NCBI GenBank assembly: GCA_963798325.1
Contig: CAWCSS010000003.1
Span: forward strand, 434,001-498,000
Reading direction: 5' to 3'
DNA from: Solirubrobacter sp963798325
GTDB lineage: Bacteria; Actinomycetota; Thermoleophilia; Solirubrobacterales; Solirubrobacteraceae
Length of the DNA stretch: 64,000 nucleotides
Part shown: positions 1 through 7,936 of the stretch, piece by piece
Position numbering within the stretch: position 1 is the first letter of the stretch
Layout of the letters: each line of letters begins with the position of its first letter
Program-made: the position numbers and the translations under genes
Notes under the pieces: generated by a model
Told to the model about the DNA's origin: nothing
Databases searched by the model: none
The model's input: the letters and a program-made list of their open reading frames with translations, nothing else

Positions 1-346
1 CGTAGAGCGCGTCGCCGGCGAGGATCGCGATGTCCTCGCCGTAGCGGACGTGGCAGGTGGGACGGCCGCGGCGCAGCGAGTCGTCGTCCATCGCCGGCAG
101 GTCGTCGTGGATCAGCGAGTAGGTGTGGATGAGCTCGAGCGCCGCCGCCAGCGGGAGCACCTCCTCGGTCGGCATCCCGACCGCGTGCGAGGTGGCCAGC
201 GCGAGCACCGGCCGGATCCGCTTGCCGCCGGCCAGCAGCGAGTAGCGCATCGCCTCCTCCAGGCCGTCGGTGCCGCGTTCCTCGCTGAAGCGCAGCCCAT
301 CGAGATAGGTCTCGATGTCGGTGCGCAGGTGGTCCGGGTACCCCGA
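1..346 (-). CDS. ispA: Polyprenyl (geranyl/farnesyl-type) diphosphate synthase, partial
   Basis: This is the N-terminal part of an all-trans polyprenyl diphosphate synthase, which condenses isopentenyl diphosphate with an allylic diphosphate in isoprenoid synthesis. The gene runs off the left edge. Visible family features are RYSLLAGGKRIRP (isopentenyl diphosphate binding) and the first aspartate-rich motif in SLIHDDLPAMDDD, followed by RRGRPT. It follows xseB at the end of the efp-nusB-xseB run. The odd point is the start: the frame opens right after the xseB stop TAG (347-349) in the same frame, and the first ATG/GTG/TTG is the ATG at 248-250, which would remove about 30 conserved residues. 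A CTG at 326-328 or a base error are the alternatives. Confidence 0.85.
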
Positions 347-544
347 CTACCCGAGCGCCATCTGACCCGGCGTCGTGGCGACGTCCTCGGCCCGGATCTG
401 GCGATCGAGCTCGGCGCCGGCCTCGGCCGCGATCCGCGCGCACTCCTCGACCAGGGCGGCCGCGCGGTCCTGGGGCAGCTCTCCCGAGCGCAGCGTGACC
501 GCGGCGTGCTCGAGGCGCTCGACCATGCGCTCCAGGGCGTCCAT
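347..544 (-). CDS. xseB: Exodeoxyribonuclease VII small subunit
   Basis: A 65-residue, largely helical acidic protein with the XseB pattern: LERMVERLEH, then SGELPQDRAAALVEEC, then a terminal helix. It matches the usual family length of 60-85 residues. XseB assembles with the large subunit XseA to degrade single-stranded DNA into short oligonucleotides. The gene starts 11 bp after nusB and ends in the same frame as ispA. The xseA partner, often adjacent, is not in the window, so either it lies elsewhere or the subunit works differently here. Confidence 0.85.
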   Translation of the reverse strand: MDALERMVERLEHAAVTLRSGELPQDRAAALVEECARIAAEAGAELDRQIRAEDVATTPGQMALG

Positions 545-555
545 GGCGTTCGAGC

Positions 556-951
556 CTACACCGCACCCGCGCGGAGAACCGCGGCGAGGATGCCGTTGAC
601 GAACCCGGGCGCCTCGGCGCCGCAGAAGGCCTTCGCGGTCTCCACCGCCTCGTCGATCGCGCCCTCCGGCGGGATCGGCGTGTCCGCCTCCACGAGGTCC
701 GGATGGAGCATCTCCAGCAGCGCCGTGCGCAGGATCGCCTTCTCCAGCGGCGCGATGCGATCGATCGTCCAGTTCTTCGCGTAGCGCGCGATCTGGACGT
801 CGAGCTCCTCGGTGTTGTCGGCCGTCGCGTGCGCCAGCGCACGGGTGAAGGCCGGGGCGTCCCGCTCGAAGAGATCGTCCAACGGGCGCTTCGTCAGATC
901 GTGCTGGTAAAGCGCGAACACCGCCGCGCGCCGCTGGTCAGCCCTGCGCAT
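556..951 (-). CDS. nusB: Transcription antitermination protein NusB
   Basis: A 131-residue protein of the all-helical NusB fold. It opens with an arginine-rich stretch (RRADQRRAAVFALYQ, the usual RxxAxQxLYQ segment). It continues with NWTIDRIAPLEKAILRTALLE and ends with the family signature in IDEAVETAKAFCG and FVNGILAAVLR. NusB binds boxA RNA with S10/NusE during rRNA transcription antitermination. It is in line with efp and an intervening membrane-protein gene upstream (17 bp gap) and xseB downstream (11 bp), suggesting one operon. Confidence 0.95.
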   Translation of the reverse strand: MRRADQRRAAVFALYQHDLTKRPLDDLFERDAPAFTRALAHATADNTEELDVQIARYAKNWTIDRIAPLEKAILRTALLEMLHPDLVEADTPIPPEGAIDEAVETAKAFCGAEAPGFVNGILAAVLRAGAV

Positions 952-968
952 TCCGCGCTGAGGCTAGC

Positions 969-2102
969 TCATGCCACGGCGGCGACGAGCCTGCGCGCCC
1001 TGGCGGGCTTCGCGAACAGCTCGCGGACCAGCATCGCGCCCAGCGGGAGCGTCCACGCGAGGTACATGAACAGCGGCGCCAGGCCGGTGCGCAGCTCGAA
1101 CGTCTGGAAGGTCAGCCAGATCGCGGCCGTGACCGCCAGCGTGATCACCGGCGGGCGGCGCTTGGAGGTCTCCCACGCGACGAGGGCGAGCACCAGCGGC
1201 AGGTGGTAGTAGCCGAGGTTCCACGGATCGAGCAGGCAGCGCTCCAGCGCCAGCAGGGCGAACAGCGCCAGCGCGTCCTCGCGCGGGCGCTCAGCGCCGC
1301 CGCGGCGCCACCAGGCCAGGCTCAGCGGGAGCGCGAGGGCGACGATCAGCGGGTGCGGGATCGGCGCCAGCCACGCGGGCGAGGTGATGTCACCGTGACC
1401 GGCCGCGGCCCACTCAGGGGAAGACGGGACGCCGAGCGGCCACCAGACCTGCCAGGGGTGGAAGTAGGAGCCGGCGGCGACACCCATGTGGGCGCCGCCG
1501 GGACGCAGGAACTGCAGCCCGCCGTAGACCGCCAGCGCGGCGATCACCGGGAAGACGAGCACCCGCAGCTTCGGCTTGGGCAGCGCCAGCGCGGCGGGCA
1601 GCAGCGCGAGCACCGCGGTCTGCTTGGCGAGCACGGCGACCGTCAGCAGGACGGCGGCGAGCGTCGCCCGCCGGCGGACCGCGGCGAGCACGCCGGCGGT
1701 GGCCGCCGCGGCGGCGAGCAGATCCTCGGGGTGACCGGCGTCAAGCGCGAGATAGGCGACGGGCGAGGCCGCGACGAGCGCGATCGCCAGCAGCCGGTGG
1801 GCGCGCTCGCGCGGCGCGTGCAGCGCCACCGCCAACCCCGACAACATCAGCAGACCGGGGAGGGCCTGGAGGCGGAACGTCCAGTCCATCCCCGCGCCGA
1901 GCAGCGCGGCCGGCGCGCCGATCAGCGACACGAACGCGCTGTAGGCCGGCATCAGCCGCAGGAACTGATCGATGCCCTGCGTGCGCAGCCCGAAGTACGC
2001 GGGCCACGCCTCGACGAGGTAATCGCCCCAGAAGACGTGCCGGGAACCGAGCGCAAGCAGGACGGCGGCGCAGCCGAGTGCGAACAGGAGACGGATCCTC
2101 AC
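969..2102 (-). CDS. Polytopic membrane protein, GT-C glycosyltransferase-like
   Basis: A 377-residue hydrophobic protein with an N-terminal signal-anchor helix and about nine to ten predicted transmembrane segments. The first loop has acidic and aromatic residues (FWGDYLVEAWPAYFG) and a later loop reads DAGHPEDLLAAAA, followed by KQTAVLALLPA. This layout resembles GT-C/GT87 or DUF2029-type polyprenyl-phosphate sugar transferases, but no diagnostic motif was confirmed, so the function is open. It lies between efp and nusB with short gaps (31 and 17 bp), which breaks the usual efp-nusB adjacency and implies co-transcription. Start ATG at 2102. Confidence 0.7.
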   Translation of the reverse strand: MRIRLLFALGCAAVLLALGSRHVFWGDYLVEAWPAYFGLRTQGIDQFLRLMPAYSAFVSLIGAPAALLGAGMDWTFRLQALPGLLMLSGLAVALHAPRERAHRLLAIALVAASPVAYLALDAGHPEDLLAAAAATAGVLAAVRRRATLAAVLLTVAVLAKQTAVLALLPAALALPKPKLRVLVFPVIAALAVYGGLQFLRPGGAHMGVAAGSYFHPWQVWWPLGVPSSPEWAAAGHGDITSPAWLAPIPHPLIVALALPLSLAWWRRGGAERPREDALALFALLALERCLLDPWNLGYYHLPLVLALVAWETSKRRPPVITLAVTAAIWLTFQTFELRTGLAPLFMYLAWTLPLGAMLVRELFAKPARARRLVAAVA

Positions 2103-2133
2103 CGGATCCGTATCGGCTGCGCCGTGTGGGGGC

Positions 2134-2694
2134 TTAAGCGCGCGACATGTAGGAGCCCGAGCGCGTGTCCACCTTGATCTTGTCCCCGATGTTCACGAAC
2201 AAGGGGACGTTCACGGTGGCGCCGGTCTCGAGCGTGGCGGGCTTGCTGCCGCCGCCGGACGCGGTGTCGCCGCGCACGCCGGGCTCGGTGTGGGTGACCT
2301 CGAGCTCGACGCTCGCGGTCAGCTGCAGATCCGACGGCTCACCGTCGATGTAGAGCATGTCGACGCTCTCGTTGGGCTTGACCCACTTCAACGGCTCGGC
2401 GAGGGCCGTCTCGGGGAGCGCGATCTGCTCGTAGCTCTCCTCGTCCATGAAGTGCGCGTCGGTCCCGTCCGCGTAAAGGAACTGCATCTTGCGCGCCTCG
2501 GTGTGGATCGGGCGGAACTTCTCCCCCGCCCGGAACGTCCGATCGATCACGTTTCCATCCGCGGCCCGGCGCAGCTTCGTACGGACGAACGCACCGCCCT
2601 TGCCCGGCTTGACGTGCTGGAACTCGATGATCTTGAAGACCGTGCCCTCGACCTCGATGTGATTGCCGTTTTTGAACTGGTTCGTACTAATCAA
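2134..2694 (-). CDS. efp: Elongation factor P
   Basis: EF-P, 186 residues (normal length), binds the ribosome between P and E sites and relieves stalling at polyproline stretches. The N-terminal KOW-like domain carries the loop PGKGGAFVR with Lys32 at the tip, the residue modified in many bacteria. The OB domains contain the family segments RTFRAGEKF and QFLYADGTDAHFMDEESYEQI, and the end is NIGDKIKVDTRSGSYMSRA. The start is a TTG at 2692-2694: the residues that follow (ISTNQFKNG) are the family N-terminus, and GGTGA lies just upstream. No EF-P modification enzyme is in the window. Confidence 0.97.
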   Translation of the reverse strand: MISTNQFKNGNHIEVEGTVFKIIEFQHVKPGKGGAFVRTKLRRAADGNVIDRTFRAGEKFRPIHTEARKMQFLYADGTDAHFMDEESYEQIALPETALAEPLKWVKPNESVDMLYIDGEPSDLQLTASVELEVTHTEPGVRGDTASGGGSKPATLETGATVNVPLFVNIGDKIKVDTRSGSYMSRA

Positions 2695-2777
2695 GGTTGG
2701 TCACCATTCGATGTTCCGTGCGGGCTACTGGGCGCGATCCCGTTTGGTCGCGCCGCCTCGCACCACTGTTTACCTGA

Positions 2778-2789
2778 TCGGTCGACCGA
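2778..2789. promoter_or_regulatory. 12-bp perfect palindrome upstream of efp
   Basis: TCGGTCGACCGA is a perfect dyad about 85 bp upstream of the efp start, with a weaker extension on both sides (CCTG/AGG). It lies in the 156-bp region between efp and the SDR gene. It could be an operator, but such GC-rich dyads also arise by chance and no factor is known. Confidence 0.25.
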
Positions 2790-2850
2790 CAGGATAGGTG
2801 CTGGTGTGCCCGGCGCTCGGCGTCAATTGCCCCAACTCGACGCCCGCGTC

Positions 2851-3675
2851 CTAGCTCCACGGGGCGACGAGCGTCTCGGACGCGTCCCAGAGCTCGCGGG
2901 CGAGGCGGTCGTCCTGCGCCTGCGCGCTCGGTTCGACGGGGCGTTCCTTCTCGACGTACTGTCCGCGCAGCTCGCCGCCCGCAGGGTCGAGCGCCAGCAT
3001 CACGAGCGATCGCGCGCCGCGCTCGGGGGAGGCGAGGAACGGACCGATGACGGTCATCGCGAGCTTCGCCAGCGCGCCGTCGCTCTTGCCGAAGCCGGTC
3101 CGGATCACGCCTGGGTGCAGGCAGTTGGCGGCCAGCTCGGGGTGGCGGCGCTGCAGCTCGCGCGTGAAGAGCACGTTGCAGAGCTTGCTCGTCCCGTAGA
3201 CGGACATCGGGCGGTACCGGCCGTGCACGGTCTGGAGGTCGTCGAGGTCCAGCACGCCGCTGCGGTGGGCGTCGCTGGCCGTGGTCACGACCCGGGCGCG
3301 GGCCTCGATCAGGCGTTCGAGCAGCAGCGTCGTCAGCAGGAACGGGGACAGGTGGTTGAGCGCGAACGTCTGCTCGAACCCGTCGGGCGTCTCGTGGCGG
3401 GACGTCGACAGCGCGCCCGCGTTGTTGGCCAGGACATCGATCCGCGGATAGCGCTCGAGCAGCTCGACCGCGAGCCGGCGCACCTCGTCCATGCGCCCCA
3501 GGTCGGCGACGTGGCCGTGCACCGTCGCGCCGGCGGCCTGGGCTTCCTCGACGGTGGCCCGCACCCGCTCGGGGTCGCGCCCGACGAGCGCCAGCTCGGC
3601 GCCGCGACGCGCCAGCTCGATGGCCGCCGCGCGACCGATCCCCCGCGTGGCGCCGGTCAGCACGATCATGGGCAC
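2851..3675 (-). CDS. Short-chain dehydrogenase/reductase (retinol dehydrogenase-like)
   Basis: A 274-residue NAD(P)-dependent oxidoreductase with a complete classical SDR core. The cofactor motif TGATRGIG is at residues 7-14, NNAG at 84-87, catalytic Ser134, and Tyr160/Lys164 in YGTSK. The longer C-terminal part and the DLDDLQ segment after the catalytic serine resemble the retinol dehydrogenase/WW-domain-oxidoreductase-like group, but the substrate cannot be read from sequence. It stands alone upstream of efp on the same strand. Confidence 0.88.
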   Translation of the reverse strand: MPMIVLTGATRGIGRAAAIELARRGAELALVGRDPERVRATVEEAQAAGATVHGHVADLGRMDEVRRLAVELLERYPRIDVLANNAGALSTSRHETPDGFEQTFALNHLSPFLLTTLLLERLIEARARVVTTASDAHRSGVLDLDDLQTVHGRYRPMSVYGTSKLCNVLFTRELQRRHPELAANCLHPGVIRTGFGKSDGALAKLAMTVIGPFLASPERGARSLVMLALDPAGGELRGQYVEKERPVEPSAQAQDDRLARELWDASETLVAPWS

Positions 3676-3760
3676 GGGCGAACAGACTAGATACTCCGCG
3701 GTTAAGCGCTCCGCCGCGGTGCGTGTCGCGTTCTAACTCAGGACACGTTGCCGCATCTGA

Positions 3761-5167
3761 TTGGTGGAACCTGTGGGGATCAGCCGTTCGAATCGCATGA
3801 CCGTTCTGCTCGCCGGCGTGATCGCGCTGGTCGCGAGCGCTCCCGCCACCGCCGCTCCGCCGTGGTCGGTCCCGGCGGTGATCCCCGGCACCGACGCGCC
3901 CCCGCGGATCGAGGCGAACGAGATCGATCAGAGCGTGCTGGTGCCGCAGATCAGCAGCGGCAAGCTCGGCGCCGGGCCGCAGCTGGTGCAGTGGCGCGGC
4001 GTCAACGACGGCCGGGTGCTGGTGGCCCTCGAAGGCGCGGCGACGCTGAGGGTGCGCACCTCCTCGTACAACGTGGCGTCGTCTCGCTACGCCACGTCGC
4101 GGATCCTGCACTTCGACGCGAAGATCGTCGATCGCTCCAACCTCGAGCGCAAGCAGCTCGGCTACCGGATCGGCAGCGCGAACCTCGCGTCGTTCGGCAC
4201 CGAGCGCAAGCTTGGCAACCCGCGCTCGATCCGCTGGACGCCGAAGCTCGCGGTCAACGGCGACGGCGCCGCGATCGCCGCCTGGCATCACATCGTCAAG
4301 GGGCACACGGACGAGATCCAGATCGTCACGCGGCCGGCCGGTGGCTCCTTCGGCGCGATCAGGACCGTGCAGGCCCAGGGCATCGACGACGAGTCGATCG
4401 TGGGCGTCGGGATCGACACCAGCGGCCGCGCGATCGTGGCGTACTCGCGTGGGCGGCGGATCGCGGTGCGGGTGATCCAGACCAAGAGCGGCTGGATGTC
4501 GGCGGAATCGCGGGTGGCGGTTCCGGCCGGGCAGCGCGGGCCGACCGAGATCACCGTGGGGACCTACGAGCCTGGCCTGGTCGTCGTCGCGTGGCGCGCG
4601 TATCCGGTGAGCGAAGGGCCGTCGGGCACGGTCGACGCCGCGGCCTCGGTGATCGGCGTCGGCAGCAACCGGCTCGGGCCGTCGCAGGCGCTCGGGCACG
4701 GTGACCTCGTGGGCTATCCGCGCGGGCCGATCGTGGCCACGGTCGACGCCGACGGCCGGCCCGCCGTGGCCTGGACCGTGCCGGCCAAGCCGAACGTCTC
4801 GGTGCCGATGGTCGCGCAGGCCGACAACGCGGGTCGGTTCGGCACGCCGCAGGCGCTGGCCGCCTCCGGCTCGTTCGGCGCGCTCATCCGCCAGGGCGAG
4901 GGCCTCGCCGTCGGGTACCTGAGCGAGACGCCCGGCGCCGAGGGTCACGGCAACCCGCTGGGCGTGTACGTCGCCCGGCGCGGCGTCGACGGCGCCTTCG
5001 GGCCGGGTGAGCTCGTCGACGATCAGGGCTATACCGGCGGCACGAGCTACGACGGCCTGAACCCGCCCGGGCTGGGCATCCTCCCGAGCGGTGGCCTGCT
5101 GGCCGTGTACGCGAACGTGCTCCCGAACGCCAACGGCGGCCAGGCCAAGGTGAGCACCTCCCCGTGA
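3761..5167 (+). CDS. Secreted repeat protein, probably beta-propeller-like
   Basis: A 468-residue exported protein. A signal peptide is clear (hydrophobic MTVLLAGVIALVASAPATA ending in an AxA site). The mature part consists of repeated beta-rich units with a pattern such as GDGAAIAAWH ... IQIVTRPAGGSFGA and GRPAVAWTV, suggestive of a propeller built from blades of about 50 residues. No catalytic motif was recognised. The start is uncertain: TTG 3761, GTG 3764 and GTG 3773 would add a basic n-region to the signal peptide, while ATG 3797 would begin directly at the hydrophobic core. Its stop overlaps the next start by four bases (GTGA), so it is probably translated together with the M28 peptidase. 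Confidence 0.65.
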   Translation: MVEPVGISRSNRMTVLLAGVIALVASAPATAAPPWSVPAVIPGTDAPPRIEANEIDQSVLVPQISSGKLGAGPQLVQWRGVNDGRVLVALEGAATLRVRTSSYNVASSRYATSRILHFDAKIVDRSNLERKQLGYRIGSANLASFGTERKLGNPRSIRWTPKLAVNGDGAAIAAWHHIVKGHTDEIQIVTRPAGGSFGAIRTVQAQGIDDESIVGVGIDTSGRAIVAYSRGRRIAVRVIQTKSGWMSAESRVAVPAGQRGPTEITVGTYEPGLVVVAWRAYPVSEGPSGTVDAAASVIGVGSNRLGPSQALGHGDLVGYPRGPIVATVDADGRPAVAWTVPAKPNVSVPMVAQADNAGRFGTPQALAASGSFGALIRQGEGLAVGYLSETPGAEGHGNPLGVYVARRGVDGAFGPGELVDDQGYTGGTSYDGLNPPGLGILPSGGLLAVYANVLPNANGGQAKVSTSP

Positions 5168-5964
5168 TCGCCGCGGCGCTCGCGGCCGCCGCGCTGGCGG
5201 CGCCCACACCGGGCGAGGCCTACAACTTCGCCGTCTCGCTCGCCCGCCACGGCCCGCGTCCCGCGGCCTCGGCGTCCGAGCGGCGCGCCCACCAGCGCGT
5301 CGCCGCGCGGTTCCGCGCAGTCGGGTTGCGCGTCGGCTACGAGCGCTTCAGCGTGCCCGGCAAGGGCACCTCGCGCGACGTGATCGGGATCCGGGACGCG
5401 CCCGGCGAGTGCCTGGTGATCGCGATGGCGCACACCGACAGCGTCCCGCCCGCGCCCGGTGCCGACGACAACGCCTCCGGCGTCGGCACCCTGGTCGCGC
5501 TCGCGCGCTCACTCGCGACCGACGCGACACCCGCCTGCGACGTCTGGCTGGTCGCCACCGGCGCCGAGGAGCGCCCGTACACGGGCACGCCCAACCACCT
5601 CGGCGCCTCGGCGCTGGTCACGCGACTGCAGCGCACCCACCGGCTCAAGGACGTCAGGCTGGCGCTGTCGCTGGACGAGGTGGGCCGTGGAACGAAGTTC
5701 GACCTTCACTCGACGTCGACCAGGATCGGCACGCTGGAACGAAAGCTGCTGGACGCGGGCGCCGACCGCTGGGTCCGCGACGGCGCCGGCGAGGGCAACT
5801 CCGACCACCGCGAACTCGCCCGCGCGGGTGCGCCGGCGGCCAAGCTCGGCGTGGTCGACGAGCCCTGCCGCCACACGGCGTGCGACACGCCCGACCGGCT
5901 CGAGCGCGGCGCCTTCACCCGCGTGCTGAAGATCGTCTGGCCGCTCCTACGCACCTGGAGCTGA
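5164..5964 (+). CDS. Peptidase family M28 (zinc aminopeptidase-like), exported
   Basis: A 266-residue di-zinc peptidase of family M28. The metal-site residues are in order: His90 in AHTDS, Asp101/102 in GADDNASG, the Glu135/Glu136 pair in TGAEER, Asp171 in SLDEVG and His237 in CRHTACDTPDR. The first 13 residues are short and hydrophobic (MIAAALAAAALAA), a weak signal peptide that may need an earlier start. The GTG start overlaps the stop of the upstream secreted protein, so the two are coupled. The 3' end overlaps the convergent VOC gene by 18 bp. Confidence 0.88.
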   Translation: MIAAALAAAALAAPTPGEAYNFAVSLARHGPRPAASASERRAHQRVAARFRAVGLRVGYERFSVPGKGTSRDVIGIRDAPGECLVIAMAHTDSVPPAPGADDNASGVGTLVALARSLATDATPACDVWLVATGAEERPYTGTPNHLGASALVTRLQRTHRLKDVRLALSLDEVGRGTKFDLHSTSTRIGTLERKLLDAGADRWVRDGAGEGNSDHRELARAGAPAAKLGVVDEPCRHTACDTPDRLERGAFTRVLKIVWPLLRTWS

Positions 5965-6327
5965 CTCGTACCGGATCGCCCCGATCAGGTTCCCGCTCGG
6001 GTCGGTGACGAACGCGAGGTCGCCGACGCCGGGGATCGCGGCCTTCGGCATCACGACCGCTCCCCCACACGCTGATGCCGCAGCCACGGCGGCGTCCACG
6101 TCGTCGACCTCGACCGTGACCTCGGGCGCGTTGGTGCGGACCCCTTCGAGCAGGTCGCGGCGCTGCTGGATCGCCGCGATCGCGACGCCGGCCGAAGTCG
6201 AGCGCAGGAACCCCGGCATGTACTCGCTGAACTCCCACCCGAACAGCGACTCGTAGAAGCCGCGGGTGGCCGCGAGGTCGTCGGCGTTGATGGCGACGTG
6301 GGCGATGGTGCCGTGCATGGCGCCCAT
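5947..6327 (-). CDS. VOC/glyoxalase-family protein
   Basis: A 126-residue protein with the two beta-alpha-beta-beta-beta modules of the vicinal oxygen chelate fold: HVAINADDLAATRGFYESLFGW at the start and FVTDPSGNLIGAIRYE at the end. The His, Glu and Asp residues at usual metal positions are partly present. Substrate is unknown; relatives include lyases, dioxygenases and resistance proteins. Its 3' end overlaps the M28 peptidase gene on the other strand by 18 bp. Confidence 0.8.
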   Translation of the reverse strand: MGAMHGTIAHVAINADDLAATRGFYESLFGWEFSEYMPGFLRSTSAGVAIAAIQQRRDLLEGVRTNAPEVTVEVDDVDAAVAAASACGGAVVMPKAAIPGVGDLAFVTDPSGNLIGAIRYESAPGA

Positions 6328-6438
6328 CTTCCCAGGCGATCACCAGAGCCACGGCCGTCCGCCGGCCGCGCTTCGTCATCCGCACCGGCCATCTCGGCGC
6401 GAAGCTCGCGTGCGGCCGCGGGGAGGCGAACGACGGGT

Positions 6439-6476
6439 AGTTGACACGAGCAGACAGATGCTTGACTCTGTCAACT
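6439..6476. promoter_or_regulatory. Nested inverted repeats, probable MarR autoregulatory operator
   Basis: AGTTGACA (6439-6446) and TGTCAACT (6469-6476) form an inverted repeat with perfect 8-bp arms. A second, tighter dyad TTGAC-TCT-GTCAA lies within it at 6462-6474. The repeat ends exactly one base before the ATG of the MarR-GNAT fusion. MarR proteins bind palindromes of this size, usually over their own promoters, so autoregulation is the likely role. With no room for a Shine-Dalgarno site the transcript may be leaderless. Confidence 0.6.
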
Positions 6477-7382
6477 ATGGCCAGCCGTACCGATGTCGAG
6501 ACCGTTCGCGCCTTCAACCGCTTCTACACGCGCCGTATGGGTCTGACCCGCGGCGGCTACGCCAGGCAGTCGCTGGCCGAGGCGCGGGTGCTCTACGAGC
6601 TCGGGGCCAACGACGTGCGCGAGACCGGCGACCTGCGCGAGCGGCTCGACATCGACGCCGGCCAGCTGAGCCGCCTGCTCACCAGGCTCGAGCGGCGCGG
6701 CCTGGCCGAGCGCACGCCGTCCCCCACCGACGGGCGCCGCCAGGCGGTGGCGCTGACGGCCGAGGGCGAGAAGACGTTCGCGGAGATCGATGCGGAGTCG
6801 GCGGCCGAGATCGGCGCGACGCTCGACGGCCTCGCCGACCCGACGCGAGTCCTCGCGGCGATGCGCGCGCTCCAGCACGCGATCGAGCCGGCCAACACCG
6901 TGATCATCCGCGAGCGCGAGCCCGGCGACCTCGGCTGGCTGGTCGAGCGCCACGGCGTCCTCTACGCCCGCGAGTACGCGTGGGACGAGAGCTTCGAGCG
7001 CCTCGTCGCGCAGATCGCCGCCGACTTCGATCCGGCGACCGACCGCGCCTGGATCGCCGAGCACGACGGCCGCAGAGCCGGCGCCGTGCTGTGCGTGCAC
7101 CACGACGACATGACCGCCAAGCTCCGCACGCTCCTGGTCGAGCCGAGCGCGCGCGGGCTCGGCCTCGGCACCCACCTCGTCCAGCGGGTCATCACGTACG
7201 CGAGAGCCGCCGGCTACGCCACGCTGACGCTGTGGACCAACGACGTCCTGCACGCCGCCCGGCGCATCTACGAGCGCGAGGGGTTCACGCTGCAGAGTGA
7301 GGCTCCGCACCACGCGTTCGGCCACGAGCTGACCGAGCAGACCTGGTCGCTTAACCTGCAGGCATGGACCGAGACACGCTGA
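6477..7382 (+). CDS. MarR-type regulator fused to a GNAT acetyltransferase
   Basis: A 301-residue two-domain protein. Residues ~1-140 are a MarR winged helix, with LSRLLTRLERRGLAERTPS as recognition helix and PTDGRRQAVALTAEG as the wing. Residues ~145-300 are a GNAT acetyltransferase with the acetyl-CoA loop ARGLGLGTHLV and a closing ARRIYEREGF helix. Such fusions are a known architecture; the acceptor substrate is unknown. ATG 6477 was chosen because it begins the MarR domain; the frame is open upstream to a TTG at 6441 but that stretch is the operator. The gene overlaps the OsmC gene by 19 bp. Confidence 0.88.
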   Translation: MASRTDVETVRAFNRFYTRRMGLTRGGYARQSLAEARVLYELGANDVRETGDLRERLDIDAGQLSRLLTRLERRGLAERTPSPTDGRRQAVALTAEGEKTFAEIDAESAAEIGATLDGLADPTRVLAAMRALQHAIEPANTVIIREREPGDLGWLVERHGVLYAREYAWDESFERLVAQIAADFDPATDRAWIAEHDGRRAGAVLCVHHDDMTAKLRTLLVEPSARGLGLGTHLVQRVITYARAAGYATLTLWTNDVLHAARRIYEREGFTLQSEAPHHAFGHELTEQTWSLNLQAWTETR

Positions 7383-7885
7383 GAGCGATGCAGGCGCCGC
7401 TGAAGAGCGCTTACAAGGACGACCCGACGCAGGCGCTGATCACCCTGAAGGCCACCGGGACGCTCGGCGAGAATGTCAGCTGCAAGGTGGACACGGGCCG
7501 CGCGATCGCCGAGGCCGGGCTGCATCCGGCCACCGGCGGCGACGGCACCCTGCTGTGCAGCGGCGACATGCTGCTCGAGGCGCTGGTCGCCTGCGCGGGC
7601 GTGACCGTCAACGCCGTCGCCACCGCGCTGGAGATCACCCTCAACGAGGGGCGCGTCTCCGCCGAGGGCGATCTCGACTTCCGCGGCACGCTCGGCGTCG
7701 ATAAGGAGGCGCCGGTCGGCTTCCGCGAGATCCGCCTGAAGTTCGAGCTCGACACCGACGCCGACGACGAGCAACTGGCGACGCTGCTGAAGCTGACCGA
7801 GCGCTACTGCGTGGTCTTCCAGTCGCTGAACACGCGCCCGCAGCTGGACGTCACGCTCGAGCGCGCCGCGACGACGGCCGCTTAA
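7364..7885 (+). CDS. OsmC-family protein
   Basis: A 173-residue OsmC/Ohr-superfamily protein, a family of thiol-dependent peroxidases acting on organic hydroperoxides. The two characteristic cysteines are Cys77 in LEALVACAGVT and Cys149 in LTERYCVVFQSL. Further cysteines (40, 65) are present. It is the second gene of the MarR-GNAT operon, overlapping it by 19 bp, so it is a plausible target of that regulator. A strong hairpin terminator follows. Confidence 0.88.
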   Translation: MDRDTLRAMQAPLKSAYKDDPTQALITLKATGTLGENVSCKVDTGRAIAEAGLHPATGGDGTLLCSGDMLLEALVACAGVTVNAVATALEITLNEGRVSAEGDLDFRGTLGVDKEAPVGFREIRLKFELDTDADDEQLATLLKLTERYCVVFQSLNTRPQLDVTLERAATTAA

Positions 7886-7890
7886 ACGCG

Positions 7891-7924
7891 GAAGGGGCCC
7901 GCGCCCGAAAGCGCAGGCCCCTTC
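7891..7924. terminator. Bidirectional hairpin terminator
   Basis: GAAGGGGCC (7891-7899) pairs perfectly with GGCCCCTTC (7916-7924). It lies between the convergent OsmC gene (ends 7885) and the calcium-repeat protein (ends 7937) and can serve both. There is no long U tract, as usual in high-GC actinobacteria. Confidence 0.8.
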
Positions 7925-7936
7925 ACCTCGCGGCGA

